DNA of 64,000 nucleotides from Diphasiastrum complanatum (lineage: Eukaryota > Streptophyta > Lycopodiopsida > Lycopodiales > Lycopodiaceae), in the NCBI GenBank assembly GCA_029204225.1, contig CM055113.1, positions 1,003,973 through 1,067,972 of the forward strand, read 5' to 3'. The notes beneath the pieces were generated by a model that ran no database searches, was not told the origin of the DNA, and saw nothing but the letters and a program-made list of their open reading frames with translations. The position numbers and the translations under genes are program-made. Positions 34,093 through 46,420 of this stretch are shown here, one piece after another. Every line of letters begins with the position of its first letter. Position 1 is the first letter of the stretch.

Positions 34093-34747
34093 TGTGAAAA
34101 ATACAGATCCTAAGTGGATCTAAACTCCAAGATCATTGGCTTGAATGCTTGCACTCCAAACTACATAAGCTAGGAATTGGCAACACATTCTATGCTACCT
34201 AGAATGCAAAGAACTTGATCAAAAAGCATTTATCACAAATGGAAACTTCCATAAACATCAAGTGCGGCCCAAAATAGCATTATACAGTCCATAATACATC
34301 AGCCTATCACTTTTGGAAAGCACCTAAGATCATACACAATAGCTTGAAGACAATACACACAACAATGCTCTCAATGGAGGAAGAAACAATGACAATGATC
34401 TATTGATCTCAATGAAGCATACAAAAGGTTTCTCCAACCTGTTCTCCACGACTTCCCTACTATTTATGGATGAGGAAGATGACTCTCTCTCCTCTCTCTA
34501 GAAGGTACTTGACCCTAGATATTCCCTATATAGGAAAAATAGCTAAAAATGGCTTATATGACCAAAATACATCAAAATGGTCTCATTTTGAAGGGTATGA
34601 AGTTTGACACTTCATCATACTGAAAAAATACAGTAAATAAAAACATTGTGGCCTGGTTCACACGTGCAAAACTCCAGAACCAAAACTATTTACAATTTTA
34701 GCCAATTTAGGCCTCAAACTAGCTAGGAAATGTTGACAATTTTCACA
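34093..34747 (-). repeat. 5' LTR of the young copia element
   Basis: 655 bp, the promoter-bearing LTR for the minus-strand transcript. It contains the TATA-like CCTATATAGG, a CACACGTG palindrome near 34659, and GA/CT-rich stretches. Confidence 0.95.
34525..34534 (-). promoter_or_regulatory. Putative LTR TATA box, CCTATATAGG
   Basis: A palindromic CCTATATAGG within the 5' LTR is the best TATA candidate for Gag-Pol transcription. It also matches the CArG-box form CC(A/T)6GG. Functional role is inferred. Confidence 0.5.
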
Positions 34748-34752
34748 GCAAT
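34748..34752 (+). other. Target site duplication GCAAT (right)
   Basis: Right copy of the duplication made when the young copia element inserted. Confidence 0.95.
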
Positions 34753-35063
34753 TTGGTTGAGAAACTTACTTTCAGATATCAGTATGAATCAATAGGCTCC
34801 GACATTATTATTTTGTGATAATCAAAGTGTCATTGTCTTGTCATTCAACCCTAGATTTTATTTTAGGAATGAGCAATTGAATTGAAGTATCACTATGTCA
34901 GAATCAAAGTTCTCGACAAAGAGGTTAGATTGCAGTATTGTCGAACACAAGATATGACAGCGGATATTTTTACCAAAGCATTAAGCTTGGATGCACACAT
35001 TAAGTTTTGTGCAGAAACTAAGTTTAAAGGTCAAGACATTCATGGATTCAGGTTAAGGAAGAG
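34753..35063 (+). pseudogene. Copia RNase H C-terminus, part 2 (right of insertion)
   Basis: Continues the frame broken at 28316: IWLRNLLSDI, then after small defects FCDNQSVIVL, YHYVRIKVLDKEVRLQYCR and DMTADIFTKALS, the end of a copia RNase H. A purine run AAGGAAGAG (about 35055-35063) is the polypurine tract directly before the LTR. One in-frame TAG is present near 34788. This is the 3' part of an older element whose 5' part lies inverted at 36043-39999. Confidence 0.85.
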
Positions 35064-35586
35064 TGTTGGATTATTCTCCTTCCTACTAATCGACTAATCG
35101 GTTTTTAATCTTTATCCAACTGTTTATCCAATTCTGTGAATTTTCTCGTGTTTTCATACAGTCTGTAGAATTACAAGCGTTTTTACACAGTCTGTAGAAA
35201 TACACGGAGTTTGACAACAGTGTCAAATTTTTTCTCTCTACAAAACCTGATAGTGTTGTCTTTTTCGTATTTTTCGTCTGTCAGAAATTATGAGTAAAAA
35301 CACAATGTTGCATTTTTCCCCTGTGAAAGTTTACGTTCATTTATGTAGAGTGACAGTTTACGTTCATTTATGCAGATAAACTGTTTACGACCAAGTGTCA
35401 CCGCTTATCAATAAACAACTTCTGAGAAGAACTGGATGAATGCCAACGGACTCCAGCCAACTGACAATCACATTTGATGACCTAATTACTTAGTATAAAT
35501 CATTTGTTTATACATCTCAGAATAACATTGTGAATTGTGAAGGAGTTGAGTGTTATTACATGACGCTTCATGCGCTCTTATCAAGT
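35064..35586 (+). repeat. 3' LTR of the older split copia element (truncated)
   Basis: Starts TGTTGGATTATTCTCC after the polypurine tract and matches the minus-strand LTR at 38880-39999 up to CTCTTATCAAGT. It lacks the distal about 470 bp and has fewer copies of an internal ~52-bp repeat. TATA candidate AGTATAAATC near 35491. Confidence 0.85.
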
Positions 35587-35789
35587 TAATAATTTTTTAT
35601 TGTTTTTTATATCTGGTTCTTTTGGTATGATATGTAGAAAATAGTCCTAAATAAATTAAAAAGTTCAAAATTAATTGAGACAATGTTACGAGCCTATGGT
35701 AGTCCTGCGTAGCTTATGACATGAGAACTACCAGCCCTACATGCTTATCCACTTGCAGGCCTACGTGGCTTGTCATGTGGCAGACCTTA
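35587..35789. other. Unassigned spacer
   Basis: AT-rich then mixed DNA between the truncated LTR and the reversed heptamer satellite. TTCAAAATTAATTGA and CAATGTT words resemble sequence near 10120. No gene seen. Confidence 0.3.
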
Positions 35790-36042
35790 GCCCTTGGCGC
35801 TTAGCTTAATCCCTTACTTCACCCTTGGCCTAGCCCTTGGCCCTTATTCGTCAGCCCTTAGCCTTAGCCCTTGGCCCTTAACCTTAGCCCTTAGCCCTTA
35901 GCCCTTAGCTCGTGGCCCTTAACCCTTGGCCCTTGTCCCTTGGCCGATGGCCCTTAGCCGTTGGTCATTGGCGGTGGCCCTAGCCCTAAGATCCTTAGCC
36001 CTAGCCCTAAGATCCTTAGCCTTAGCCATTGGACCTTAGCAC
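35790..36042 (-). repeat. Heptamer satellite, inverted orientation
   Basis: CCCTTAG, CCCTTGG and CCCTTAA units are the complement of (GGGYYAA)n found at 8263-9575 and 28183-28250. It abuts the RNase H half of the minus-strand copia relic at 36043. Confidence 0.85.
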
Positions 36043-38867
36043 TTAGCCGTCAGTCCAGGAAATTGGACCATTGTTGAGGAAGAATGTAAATCCAAAAGTG
36101 GATTTACGAGTGTCTACATCTTCTGCCCAACTTGCATTTGTAAACCCAATGAGTAAATTGAGTCTGTTGTTGTCGACTGTTCCATAACAAATGCACAAGT
36201 CCAGAGTATCTCGAAGATATCTCATGACTCTGACCATGCTCGAGCAGATTGTTTTAAGCCATAAAGTGTCTTATGGAGTTTACACACATGATTGTGTTTA
36301 CCCTCGATAATATAACCTTTGGGTTGCACCATGTAAATGTCTTCTTCAATTACTCCATTGAGATATGTTGTCTATACATCCATTTGATGTATTTCCAAAT
36401 CTGTTTCAGCAGCAAATGATAATAGAAGTTGAATAGATGAATGCTTGACTACTGCACTGAAAGTCTCACTGTAATCGATGTTATATACTTGAGAAAATCC
36501 TCTGGCGACAAGTCAGACTTTATCTTCTATCGATACTTCCTTCTGCTTTGTACTTGACTTTGAAAATACATTTGCAATCAACTACGTTTCTGCTAGCATG
36601 TAATTCGACAATCATCCATGTCTGGTTTTTTATGAGAGATGAAGACTCTTTATCCATAACTTCTTTCTAGAGATCAGAATCTGGTTGACTGAGTGTCTCT
36701 TCGATAGTCGTCGGCTCGTGAACAAGGTAGGCTGCAGTCTCTCGATATACCTGATAGGTGGTTTGCTAGCACTTGATGATCTTTTGGGAAATAGGAAAAG
36801 TTGATCATTTTCATCATACTATAGTTGCTGAACTGCAACATCATCATCTTTTGATTCACCATTGATTTGTTGTTCGTCAAAAGTAGATGAGCTTGTTCCT
36901 TCAAGGGGAATAGTCAACTGAGGAACTGGAAAGTTCAATATGTCAGGAGAATCTGACAGGTCGGCTACATGGGCACTACCATTAGAGGAGTTCTAAATCC
37001 AAAAAAGACCCTTTGTAAAGATTCTTTTTATATTTTTTCTCAAATTTTTCTTACACACGGACCAATCAAAACACTCAAATTTGAAATCTTCGTAACGTAA
37101 CTTTTTGAGTCCACATTTTGATTCCATACTAAAATTGGCATAACTTTTTAGTGGTAAGTCCAAATTGAGCGAAGTTTGGTGCATTGGAAAGCACTCGACA
37201 AGGGCTTATCAATGATTAGTTAGATGACATACTTCTGAACTGCGATTAAAAAGTTATGGCAAGTCAAAATTATTAGTGTTATAATATGTTAATATAAAAA
37301 AGGCATCTTGCACGAATTCTTAAAGGGTCTTTTTGGAGCTCAAAACTCCTCTAATGCTTTTCCTTTGAGGTCGATAAACTAATCTTTGATGAAGATGGCA
37401 TCCCAGCTAGTGAATACCTTTGACTCGATGGGATCGAACAATGTGTAGGCTTGATCTGAAGTAGTGTAGCTGATGAAAATACATTTGATACTCTGGAAGT
37501 CGAGCTTCTTCTTGAAATCGTGAGGAATCTGCGCATAAGCAGCACATCCAAAAACTTGTAAGTTTGATAAAGAAGGTTTGGTATCTGTCCAAACTTTGAA
37601 TGGTGTTTTTTCTGAGAGACCTTTAGTAGGACATCTGTCTTTAATATAGGTTGTTGTTGAAACAGCTTCAGTCTAGAAGGACTTCGGAAGTGTCGCATGT
37701 GATAACATGCACTTTGCCGATTCGAGTAAGATGTTGTTCTTTCTCTCAGCAAGACTATTTGACTGAGGCAAATAGGTAATAATGTATTGTTGCTCAATTC
37801 ATTATTAAGGCAATACTCCTTGAATTTGGTGGAGATGTATTCTCCCCCGTTATCTGACTTCAGTGCTTTGATTCGTTTGTCAATTTGATTTTCTACATGC
37901 TCTGTGAATTGTTTGAGCTTGATGAAAGCCTCTAATTTATGTTTAATGAAGTAAATAGTTGTTCTTCTGGAGAATTTGTCAATAAAGGTAATGAAATACT
38001 TTGCATCTAGCAATGAAGGAGTTTGCATAGGTCCACATATATCTGTATGAACAACATCTAACAGACCTTTTGCTGCATGCCTATGACTTGATCTAAAAGA
38101 AATCCTAGTCTGCTTTCCAGGGATGCAACTATGGCAGATAGGGAGATCGACTTTACCAGAAGGATAGTCGAGATCAAGTGCTAGGAATTGTCTAGACATG
38201 TTCAAAACAAATGCATAATTCAAGTGTCCTAAGTGATGATGCTATAGTAATGTTTTATTGACAAGAACGGAGATTTTTAAGGCTTGACTAGAATTAGAAT
38301 AACAATGTGCCAATCTATATAAGTATCCATGTCTCTTGCTGAGTGCAATGATCTTATAATTTTGCATTGATCATACTCAAACTCCACCTTATGACCTAAA
38401 TCTGTATTTCTACTTACTGATAATAGATTTGTAGAGAGTTTAGGAATATACAAGACTTTTGACAGTAGTTTGAATTGATCATGCTAGAATCTCAATCTTA
38501 CAGTACCTTCACCTTCGATAGTGTGAGTACTATCGTCACCAAGATGCACAATGATAATTGGATCCATTCAACTTGTCTACAATAAAACTGGCTTTACTTT
38601 GAGAATCCATCTGGAACTTAGTCTTTCAATTGTATTAATGATGCTAAGATGTAGTGATGTCAACAATAGGAAAACAATTCTTTGATACTGAAAGGATGAA
38701 AGAAACTGAAGAATATGATATCAATTTGAGATCGTGAAAGATATCAAGTATTAGAGCTTTTTGCTCTGATATCGAAATAGCATTAGGCCATGATAGAGAT
38801 CACAAGTCTGATACCTTGACGATTCAGATAAAAAAGTAGTGATCTAGCACTGATACTATGATAGTAT
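36043..38867 (-). pseudogene. Older copia pol relic (5' part of a split element)
   Basis: Read leftward. Pre-integrase part near 38560-38230 (LSTNLLSVSR, then a TAG replacing the Trp before HHHLGHLNYAF). Integrase at 38223-37750 (CHSCIPGKQT, HTDICGPM, KSDNGGEYISTKFK); the Glu segment is frameshifted. Linker to 37357, then a TIR element (36980-37356). The RT N-terminal half lies at 36600-36245 (LVARGFSQVYNIDYSETF, HQMDV, a TAG, TTYLNG, LHKTLYGLKQSA). An internal deletion then removes the YVDD core and joins to MVRVMRYLRDT and the RNase H start (ASWAEDVDTRKSTFGF). The frame ends at GPISW next to satellite. Gag is almost gone. The missing RNase H end is on the plus strand at 28246. Confidence 0.9.
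36980..37356. mobile_element. MITE-like terminal inverted repeat element
   Basis: About 40-bp imperfect inverted ends (left GAGGAGTTCTAAATCC then AAAAAAGACCCTTT; right AAAGGGTCTTTTTGG then AGCTCAAAACTCCTC) bound a 370-bp AT-rich segment inserted in the copia linker. TA flanks both ends (ATTA at left, TAATG at right), consistent with a TA target duplication as in Tc1/mariner-derived MITEs. A 63-aa antisense frame inside has no recognised domain. Confidence 0.65.
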
Positions 38868-38879
38868 GCTCTGATACCA
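38868..38879 (-). other. Primer-binding site of the older copia element
   Basis: Minus-strand TGGTATCAGAGC directly after the LTR end TTTTCCAACA. Confidence 0.9.
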
Positions 38880-39999
38880 TGTTGGAAAATAGGTGAGTAA
38901 TGGAATAGAGGAAACTTTCTACTTTCAATGCATGACTACATCTATCAAAAATTGAACAAAGCAGTAGTGATGGGAATCACGACCAATCTTTAGCAACTGA
39001 CTTTTGCTAGATACTAAGTGGCTACGTAGCCAAACATAAAGTATTGAATTCTCAGACAATTTCTATCAGTTACAAAAAGCAATACAGAGATGCATGCATT
39101 CTAACACAATGAATGTCCAATCAGATGCTAATGAGCGCAAAACAATAGTGGATAGAAACCGCTCACTCTAAAGCTATCTCTGAGTAACTGAGAATAAGTC
39201 CGAAATAAGCGACTCTGCTGATAAGCAGTAGCCCAATAGCAACTCTAAAATAAAACTCTAAAATACTGAGCTAGAATGCTCAAGAGAGTTCAAGCTTGAA
39301 AGCTTGATAGAGAGCTAACTACAATACTTCATAGTTGTGAACGATCTACTTGATAAGAGCGTAGGAAGCGTCATGTAATAACACTCAACTCCTTCACAAT
39401 TCACAATGTTATTCTAAGATGTATGAATAGTTGATTTATACTAAGTAATTAGGTCATCAAATGTGATTGCCAGTTGGCTGGAGTCCGCTGGCATTCATCC
39501 AGTTCTTCTCAGAAGTTGCTTGCTGATAAGTGGTGACAATTGGCTGTAAACAGTCTGTCTGCATAAATGAACGTAAACTGTCACAGTCGCAAAATGCGAC
39601 ACTGCATTTTTACTCGTAATTTTTGGCAGGGAAAAACGATGAAAAAAATGACACTACATTTTTACATGTAATTCTTGACATGCGAAAAATGTGAAAATGC
39701 GACAATGTATTTTTACACTAGATTCCTGACATGCAAAACAATGTGAAAAAGACAACACTGCATGTTTACACGAGATTCCTGACAAGCAAAAAATGCGAAA
39801 AAGACGACACTGTCGGAGTTTGTAGAGAGAGAAAACCCGACACTGTTGTCAAACTCCGTGTATTTTTGAAAACTGTGTAAAAACACTTGTAATTCTGTAG
39901 ACTGTATAAAAACATGGAAAAATCCACAAAACTGGATACACAGTTGGATGAAGATTAAAAACCGATTAGTTGATTAGTAGGAAGGAGAATAATCCAACA
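38880..39999 (-). repeat. 5' LTR of the older split copia element, 1120 bp
   Basis: Read on minus it starts TGTTGGATTATTCTCC at 39999 and ends TTTTCCAACA at 38880, followed by the primer-binding site. It has TG...CA ends. It contains about four ~52-bp tandem units at 39575-39815. Confidence 0.9.
39575..39815. repeat. ~52-bp tandem repeat inside the LTR
   Basis: Units containing GCATGTCAGGAATCT, GTGTAAAAATGCA and GTGTCGTCTTTTTC (minus strand) recur about four times; the plus-strand LTR copy at 35064 keeps about one. Confidence 0.7.
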
Positions 40000-42900
40000 A
40001 CGACAACTACCTGAAAATCATCGAAATCGCTAGAACATCTCCGAGGGTGGTGAATAACAATTCGATATACTGAATGATCAATAGTTCCATGAGAATGAAA
40101 GGATAGGATATTCTAGAATATGCAATATTCTTCAAGGTCACTTTGAAGATGTTAACAATGACTTTAATACAGAAGGAATATTTAAGAAAGTTCTATTGAA
40201 CTCGTATATCAGAAATCAGACCAAAATCCCAAACACATTGCAAGATCATTACTAGGACCCACTAGATACCCTGGACATATATCCAAAGACCATTCTACCT
40301 TGTTTTCAAGATGATCTTTATGTCTATCCTCCTTGATAGAGTGCCATGGCATAGTGCGGTAATCCACGACGATTCTGTCCAATAATAAGGATCTTGAGTT
40401 GGGGATCTTCCACCATTATGACTTTAGACACTACTTTGGAATGTGTGACCACCGACAACCTCGCTTTAGAAATCAATATCAACGGAGCTCAAATACAAGC
40501 CACTTTGTACCTATGATTGGGCCATCACTGGTTTCTCCTAGTAGTCCAAGTTGCACTAATAGACAAAATCTCGAGTAGCCTTAGGGTTTATATGATGGAC
40601 CTAGAATATCAGTTCCTACCCCTACTGGGTGATGTATGCCAACTGTTCAGATGAGGAATTGAGAGATATCATTTTTACACACCTGAGTTTCACCACAACC
40701 TACAATCCTGGGATAGTTTATTTAGAATATGACATCACGAATATTACAACTATTTAGACGTATATGAGTTCAGGCCAAACGGGTCATGGAAACTAATTGA
40801 TGCTACATTCACACACTTCGTAGGAGTATCACAAGAAGTAACGCAAATACCCCCAAATACCCCTTACGTTGATCTATCTGAACAATATCCAGAGTCGTCT
40901 GGAACTGTTAATAGCACAAATGTAAACGTAGAAGACTGAACTAGTCGTGAATATTTCAAGTGATGGACTATCTGAAGACCCTACTAATAGTCTCAGCTTA
41001 GAAGTGAGGACCATTTGAGTCGTTCGGGTTGGATCTAATTTGAATCTCACGAGACTCTTGGCTAGAAATCTCTTTTAAACCCTTGAATGATTTATACCCC
41101 AGATTTTCTGAGATTCCATTATAACCTACCAAGGGTCCATATTCAGATTTACCAAAATCCTATATCGATATCATGAATGGCTGCACCTCTTAGATATTGC
41201 CCAGTTCTACGCATAGAAAAATGGATGACCATAAGATTTGTTATTCTCAATACCCAGCATGAGAGTGTTCACACCAGAGATTTAGCCATTGAAGTAGTTC
41301 AAGAAGTACGTCAATTTTGAATACACCTCTATTATCGCATAGATCTTGTATGGGTATTGTTGTCCACAAACTTGACTCGACTATGCCAAGGATAGAAAAG
41401 AGTTAGCGTACCACATCTATTACCAAACCAGAATCTGAAAGGGTAAAAGTGACAAAAACAACATCCTAATTCGATAATTAGCTCATCTCCCAAGTAGTCA
41501 TATCTCTAAGGGCTTGGAAAACTCTCATTGATCCGAGAGTAGGAAGTGATTAGGATGGTCGTCGGGATTGGAAACGGTGTTACTCTGATCACTCGCGTAA
41601 GGGCAGTGTGGGCCCTTCCCCCATTGGAGATCTTCTGATGGGACCAGTGCCTCGACAGAAAATCCGCCCAACAACATTCTATTCGTTCAGAGAATTTAAA
41701 GTTACTAACAGATGTGAAAATATTAAATAAGAAAGCTAAAAGCAAGAAACGAAAGCGACAATCTTGTGGGTGCGATTTATTAGCGAGCATTAAATGGCGA
41801 ACAAATTTTGTTGAGCAATCTTGTGAGAAATTGTATGGTGGCAAGCACTTCTCTAACATGAGGATTATTGTAATATTATTATTGTTTGGGTTTAGGGATG
41901 AAAGTGTGGCTCAGATAAGGCTTTTTAAATTATTTAGAAGCTTAGCGCCAACGTTAGGCTTTTCCTAGCCATCTTCTTTTTTTTTTTACTGATTTTGAAC
42001 TGAGAAATCAATGAAAAGAAAGGTTTTCGTGGCCAAAAAAAGCCTAGCATCGGCATATTGTGTTATTGGTAGATAGATCTCTAAACCAAGGTGTGACTCT
42101 TATCACTACACCAAAAACAGTCCAAACAGACTTTATTTCAAAGACTTCACAACATTTCTAATAAGTCTCCAAATTGCTAGTAAAAGAAAAGTACGATTCA
42201 CGGGTTTATTTCTCTCTTAGGAAACTGTTGATAGATTAGATAGTAATCTATAGTTCTAACAAACCCACAGTTGGCCACCATGGTGCAAACTTTATGGTTT
42301 GCTTTATATAATGGCTACAAAATATTAGCTTTACTAAATTCGAATAGATATAAAGAAAAAAATCACAAGTAATATTCACAAAGTATAGAAAAGTGTTGAG
42401 AAACTTCATTTATCAAGAGTGTTTATAACTTTTTTGAAATATGTGATACAACAAAGAACAAGTATGACAGACAAGCTCGCCCAACAGGTAATAACTTATT
42501 ATTATGACACTATTTTCTCCAAATATTGTGACTCATAGCTCTAAAGTCAACCAATAAAACATTGTAAATAGATTGCTAGGTATAGCCTCAGTCCCACAAG
42601 ACAATGCAGCATACTTAGCACATTAGTATGATTGAATTGTTCACTCCAGCTCTAAAGATCCAATGTAGTACTATCATAAATACATTTTCCAAAAGAATAA
42701 CGCCAATGAAGTCTCATTTTTCTTCCACTACAGGATTAGGTATTTCAAATTTCATCAAATATTTTTACACCATGTAAGCAAGTTGTGCCAAAGGTTCTCT
42801 TTAGTTTTGAGCTTTTATCTTAAACCCTACATGGTTGGGATGAGGGACGAGTATGTGCTCAAGATGCTCACCTTTGTAGTGAAACTGCTTGCCGCAAGGA

Positions 42901-43896
42901 TGAAAGTTTCAACTTTATGATTGGGATGAAGAGAGAGCATGTGCTAAAGATGTTCGCCTTTGCCATGAAACTGCTCGCCGAGAAATGCTCACCAAAAATC
43001 ATCCCCCCAATCTTGCAAGAATATTCAGAATCTCTTGAGAAGAGGTTACCAAAATAGAAGGATTTGTGCATTCAAGTAGGTATTTTGTAATTTATCTCAG
43101 ATGTTTAATTGCATATGCTTATGCAGGCTTGTTTTCTAATCTGTTTTCTCTCAATGCAGATCTGCATTACTTACAAATCAAAATATCAAAGATCATGATT
43201 CAATCGATAAGAGATTGGGTTGCATATTAATAGGTAAATCAACTGAATCTATGTTGATGAATAATAAAAGTCCACATATAAAGTCAAAATTGTAGAGGGC
43301 TTGATGATGGACATACAAAAATTCTTAGATAAAACTATGATACAAGGTGCTTGTGATTTTGCGAGATAAGTATGGAAGCATATGATACAATTTTTAAACT
43401 TATCAGAGAAGCATTTAAGCAAGTTTGTATTAAAAAGGTTTCTCTTCCAAGGTCATTTCATTTGAAGCATGAGAGAAGTAGCTTAAATATAGGAATGCAT
43501 AAGATTATAGACACTCCATTTCATATTCAAGAGACATATCAAACTGAAGGAAGATCAATTTCCTACAATGCATCAAATAACCTATTTGTGGATGTAAATC
43601 ATGTAATCATATAATAATCATAGTGCTTAAGTTAGATGAGTCAGAAATAGTCAAAGGGCAAAAGATGGAGAGAGTTAGTATAACTCTCATGAATGGGGCA
43701 CTTCGACAATCAATCGATCAGGGAGATTTTAACTTCAATGTTCTGTCAAAAAATGATATCGGGTGGTTGGCAGCTTTCCAAGTACATTTGCTCATTCAAT
43801 AATGAAATATGATTGAAGTTTTAAATCAAACTAATTAGCTATGTTGATTTATGAATCAAATGGTAGATATCTGTTGATAGGTTTTGAAAAAAGATC

Positions 43897-43898
<2 letters not shown>
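40000..43898. other. Unassigned region, no convincing gene
   Basis: No frame longer than about 117 codons and no recognised motif. Some plus-strand stretches at 40380-40900 read like decayed coding DNA (for example TTLECVTTDNLALEINING), but I cannot assign them. A ~73-bp block with GGGATGA, GTGCTxAAGATG and GAAACTGCT is tandemly duplicated near 42837 and 42929. A 117-codon minus frame at 41506-41859 has no recognised domain. Confidence 0.4.

Positions 43899-43978
<80 letters not shown>
43899..43978 (+). repeat. (AG)n microsatellite
   Basis: About 40 uninterrupted AG units. Confidence 0.95.
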
Positions 43979-43981
<3 letters not shown>

Positions 43982-44016
43982 TAGATTGAGCAAGCAAGAG
44001 AGAGCGGCCCAACAAT

Positions 44017-44600
<584 letters not shown>

Positions 44601-44880
44601 TTCTTGCCCTAATGTGAAAACCCTAGCCTAGATCCAAGAGTCATACTTGGTAGGTGCATGGTAGGTACAAATCTCATCATAAATCATGGTCTAGATCCTA
44701 CAAAGTAGGAATCACTACCAAATAGACACAACCACTCCTCTTGACTTGTGGTAACCTACTTTAGGTGTGTATGTACAAGTGGCACTTTGGCCATTCAAGT
44801 AACCAACAAACAATATTGACAAAATGTACAATATTCTACATGGCTAGATTTGCCAATGTAGGCAATTTTTCACAACATAT

Positions 44881-45401
44881 CATAGCAAAATTAGCTAAAA
44901 AATTAGCCCGATTTTTTATGTCAAAAAGTCGGCAAACATAGGCACTACATAAAGACTTTGAAAATTACTAAATCTAAAAACTTTCTAGTAGTGTGAGACT
45001 AAGCCTTACAAATCTCTCCCATGTAAGCAAGTTTTTCATGCATAAGCAAACAATGACATGTAATGAAGTTCTTTAGAAATGCTAAATTGCATCTTGTTCC
45101 AATTGTGATTGTATTAATACATAAATTAAGTACAATTGGAATACTAAAATGACTATTTTGAAAACCCACAAAAAGGGCCAATGCTTTGAGCCCAATTATA
45201 ATAGGTACATCATATATGTAACCCTTTCAAAGTGTCCATCACATCCTTCAATGTAAAGTTACGGAATGCGCCGTACATTAAAATTCACTTATGGTCACAA
45301 AAGTTCACATCTAACTTTTGCTTACTTTGTGGAATACAACCCTACATTGTCTGCCAAAGGTAGAATGGGATAAACTTGGATTCTATTTTAAATGGATGTC
45401 A
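44881..45401 (+). repeat. Dispersed repeat C, copy 2
   Basis: Direct repeat of 25113-25623. Here repeat C precedes repeat B, whereas at 23-25.6 kb it follows it. Confidence 0.75.
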
Positions 45402-45763
45402 TTGTATGTCTTGCTTGCATGTCTTCTTAGTCTAAAATAATGTTCAAAGAATTGACATTTGTGAGTTTAAAAAACATCATATGGTAATATTAATGACGTC
45501 ACATGTCCGTGCAAAGAAAAAAAGCACAAAGCAAACGTCGGATTTCGACGGATAATACAGATGTCAAAATCCGATGTCCGTGACCGAATTCTCAAAGCCA
45601 CGTCATTTTTCTAGGGTTTTCTTGTTTTTTATACTTGCAGAAGATTGTTGGAGATCGGCTTTTGGCGCTTCTTCTCAACTCTATCAATTTTATTTTTCTC
45701 ATTCACGTACGATTCTTTTGTTTTGTTATGTGCAACTAAGATTTCTTTCTTTGTAACTCTTCT
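45402..45763. other. Unassigned spacer
   Basis: Contains two CCGACG/GTCGGA-type words near 45535 and 45570 (CGTCGGATTTCGACG is an inverted repeat). No gene recognised. Confidence 0.3.
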
Positions 45764-46420
45764 TTTTATAGCATATGAAAATAGCTTAGTGATTTCATCA
45801 TCAAAGTTTGTGGCTCACGTAAGGTATGTCCTTAGGTCTTGAGGATGGCCTTCATAAGGAGTGGGGTTTGACTAATTGATATTGGGTTTTTCACTTACTT
45901 CATCAAATGGGGCTCCTACGGCTTGGTTGGTATCTTCCTCGATCAATTTTCTTCTTACACTTGTGCTAGTGAGTGGGCCCAGGTTCCAAGGGCCCATGAA
46001 TCCTATAGTGCCCGTATATTCCAACGGGCCATTATGAATTGTGTTCTAGGTTTGGCATGAAAAACAACTATTTTTAATTTCCTAGGCCCAGGAGGATATT
46101 CTGCCTCATCAGGTGTGCGGTAACCCTCCCTCTTTATTCCAAGAGGTCGGGGTAAAAAAATTTTATTCATTCACACACACACAACATAAAAAATATAACT
46201 CAAAATGATTACATGCCACCAACATACACTCATAACCAATGTTTTCACATATTAGCCACTCTTAGCATTCGTGATCACCAAACATATCTAATAACAAATA
46301 TTAGTCATTTTTGCCTAACAAACCCCAAAGCACCTCTTCATCATCCAAGGCTAGTTAACACATAAAACGATCACACAAGCAACTCATACCCATACGGAAG
46401 ATGAAAATACAACTGTGATA
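45764..46420 (+). repeat. Dispersed repeat B, copy 2
   Basis: Direct repeat of 23256-23915, non-coding. Confidence 0.75.

Larger units (their letters stand above)
28317..34747 (-). mobile_element. Complete young Ty1/copia LTR retrotransposon
   Basis: A 6431-bp element read on the minus strand. It has two 655-bp LTRs (28317-28971 and 34093-34747) beginning TGTGAAAATTG and ending TTTTTCACA, differing at about two positions by eye. It also has a 5-bp target duplication GCAAT, a primer-binding site at 34081-34092, a leader of about 1.1 kb, one uninterrupted Gag-Pol frame of 1317 codons and a polypurine tract. Near-identical LTRs and an intact frame indicate recent insertion, and the element may be competent. 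It is nested in an older copia RNase H sequence. Gene order protease-integrase-RT-RNase H defines the copia superfamily. No second frame or envelope-like gene is seen. Confidence 0.97.

Noticed and set aside
40000-41500. Endogenous pararetrovirus or other viral relic
   Set aside because: Some stretches look like decayed coding DNA, but no RT, protease, coat or movement-protein motif could be seen, so no assignment is justified.
41506-41859. 117-codon minus-strand gene
   Set aside because: No recognisable motif, homologous duplicate or supporting context.
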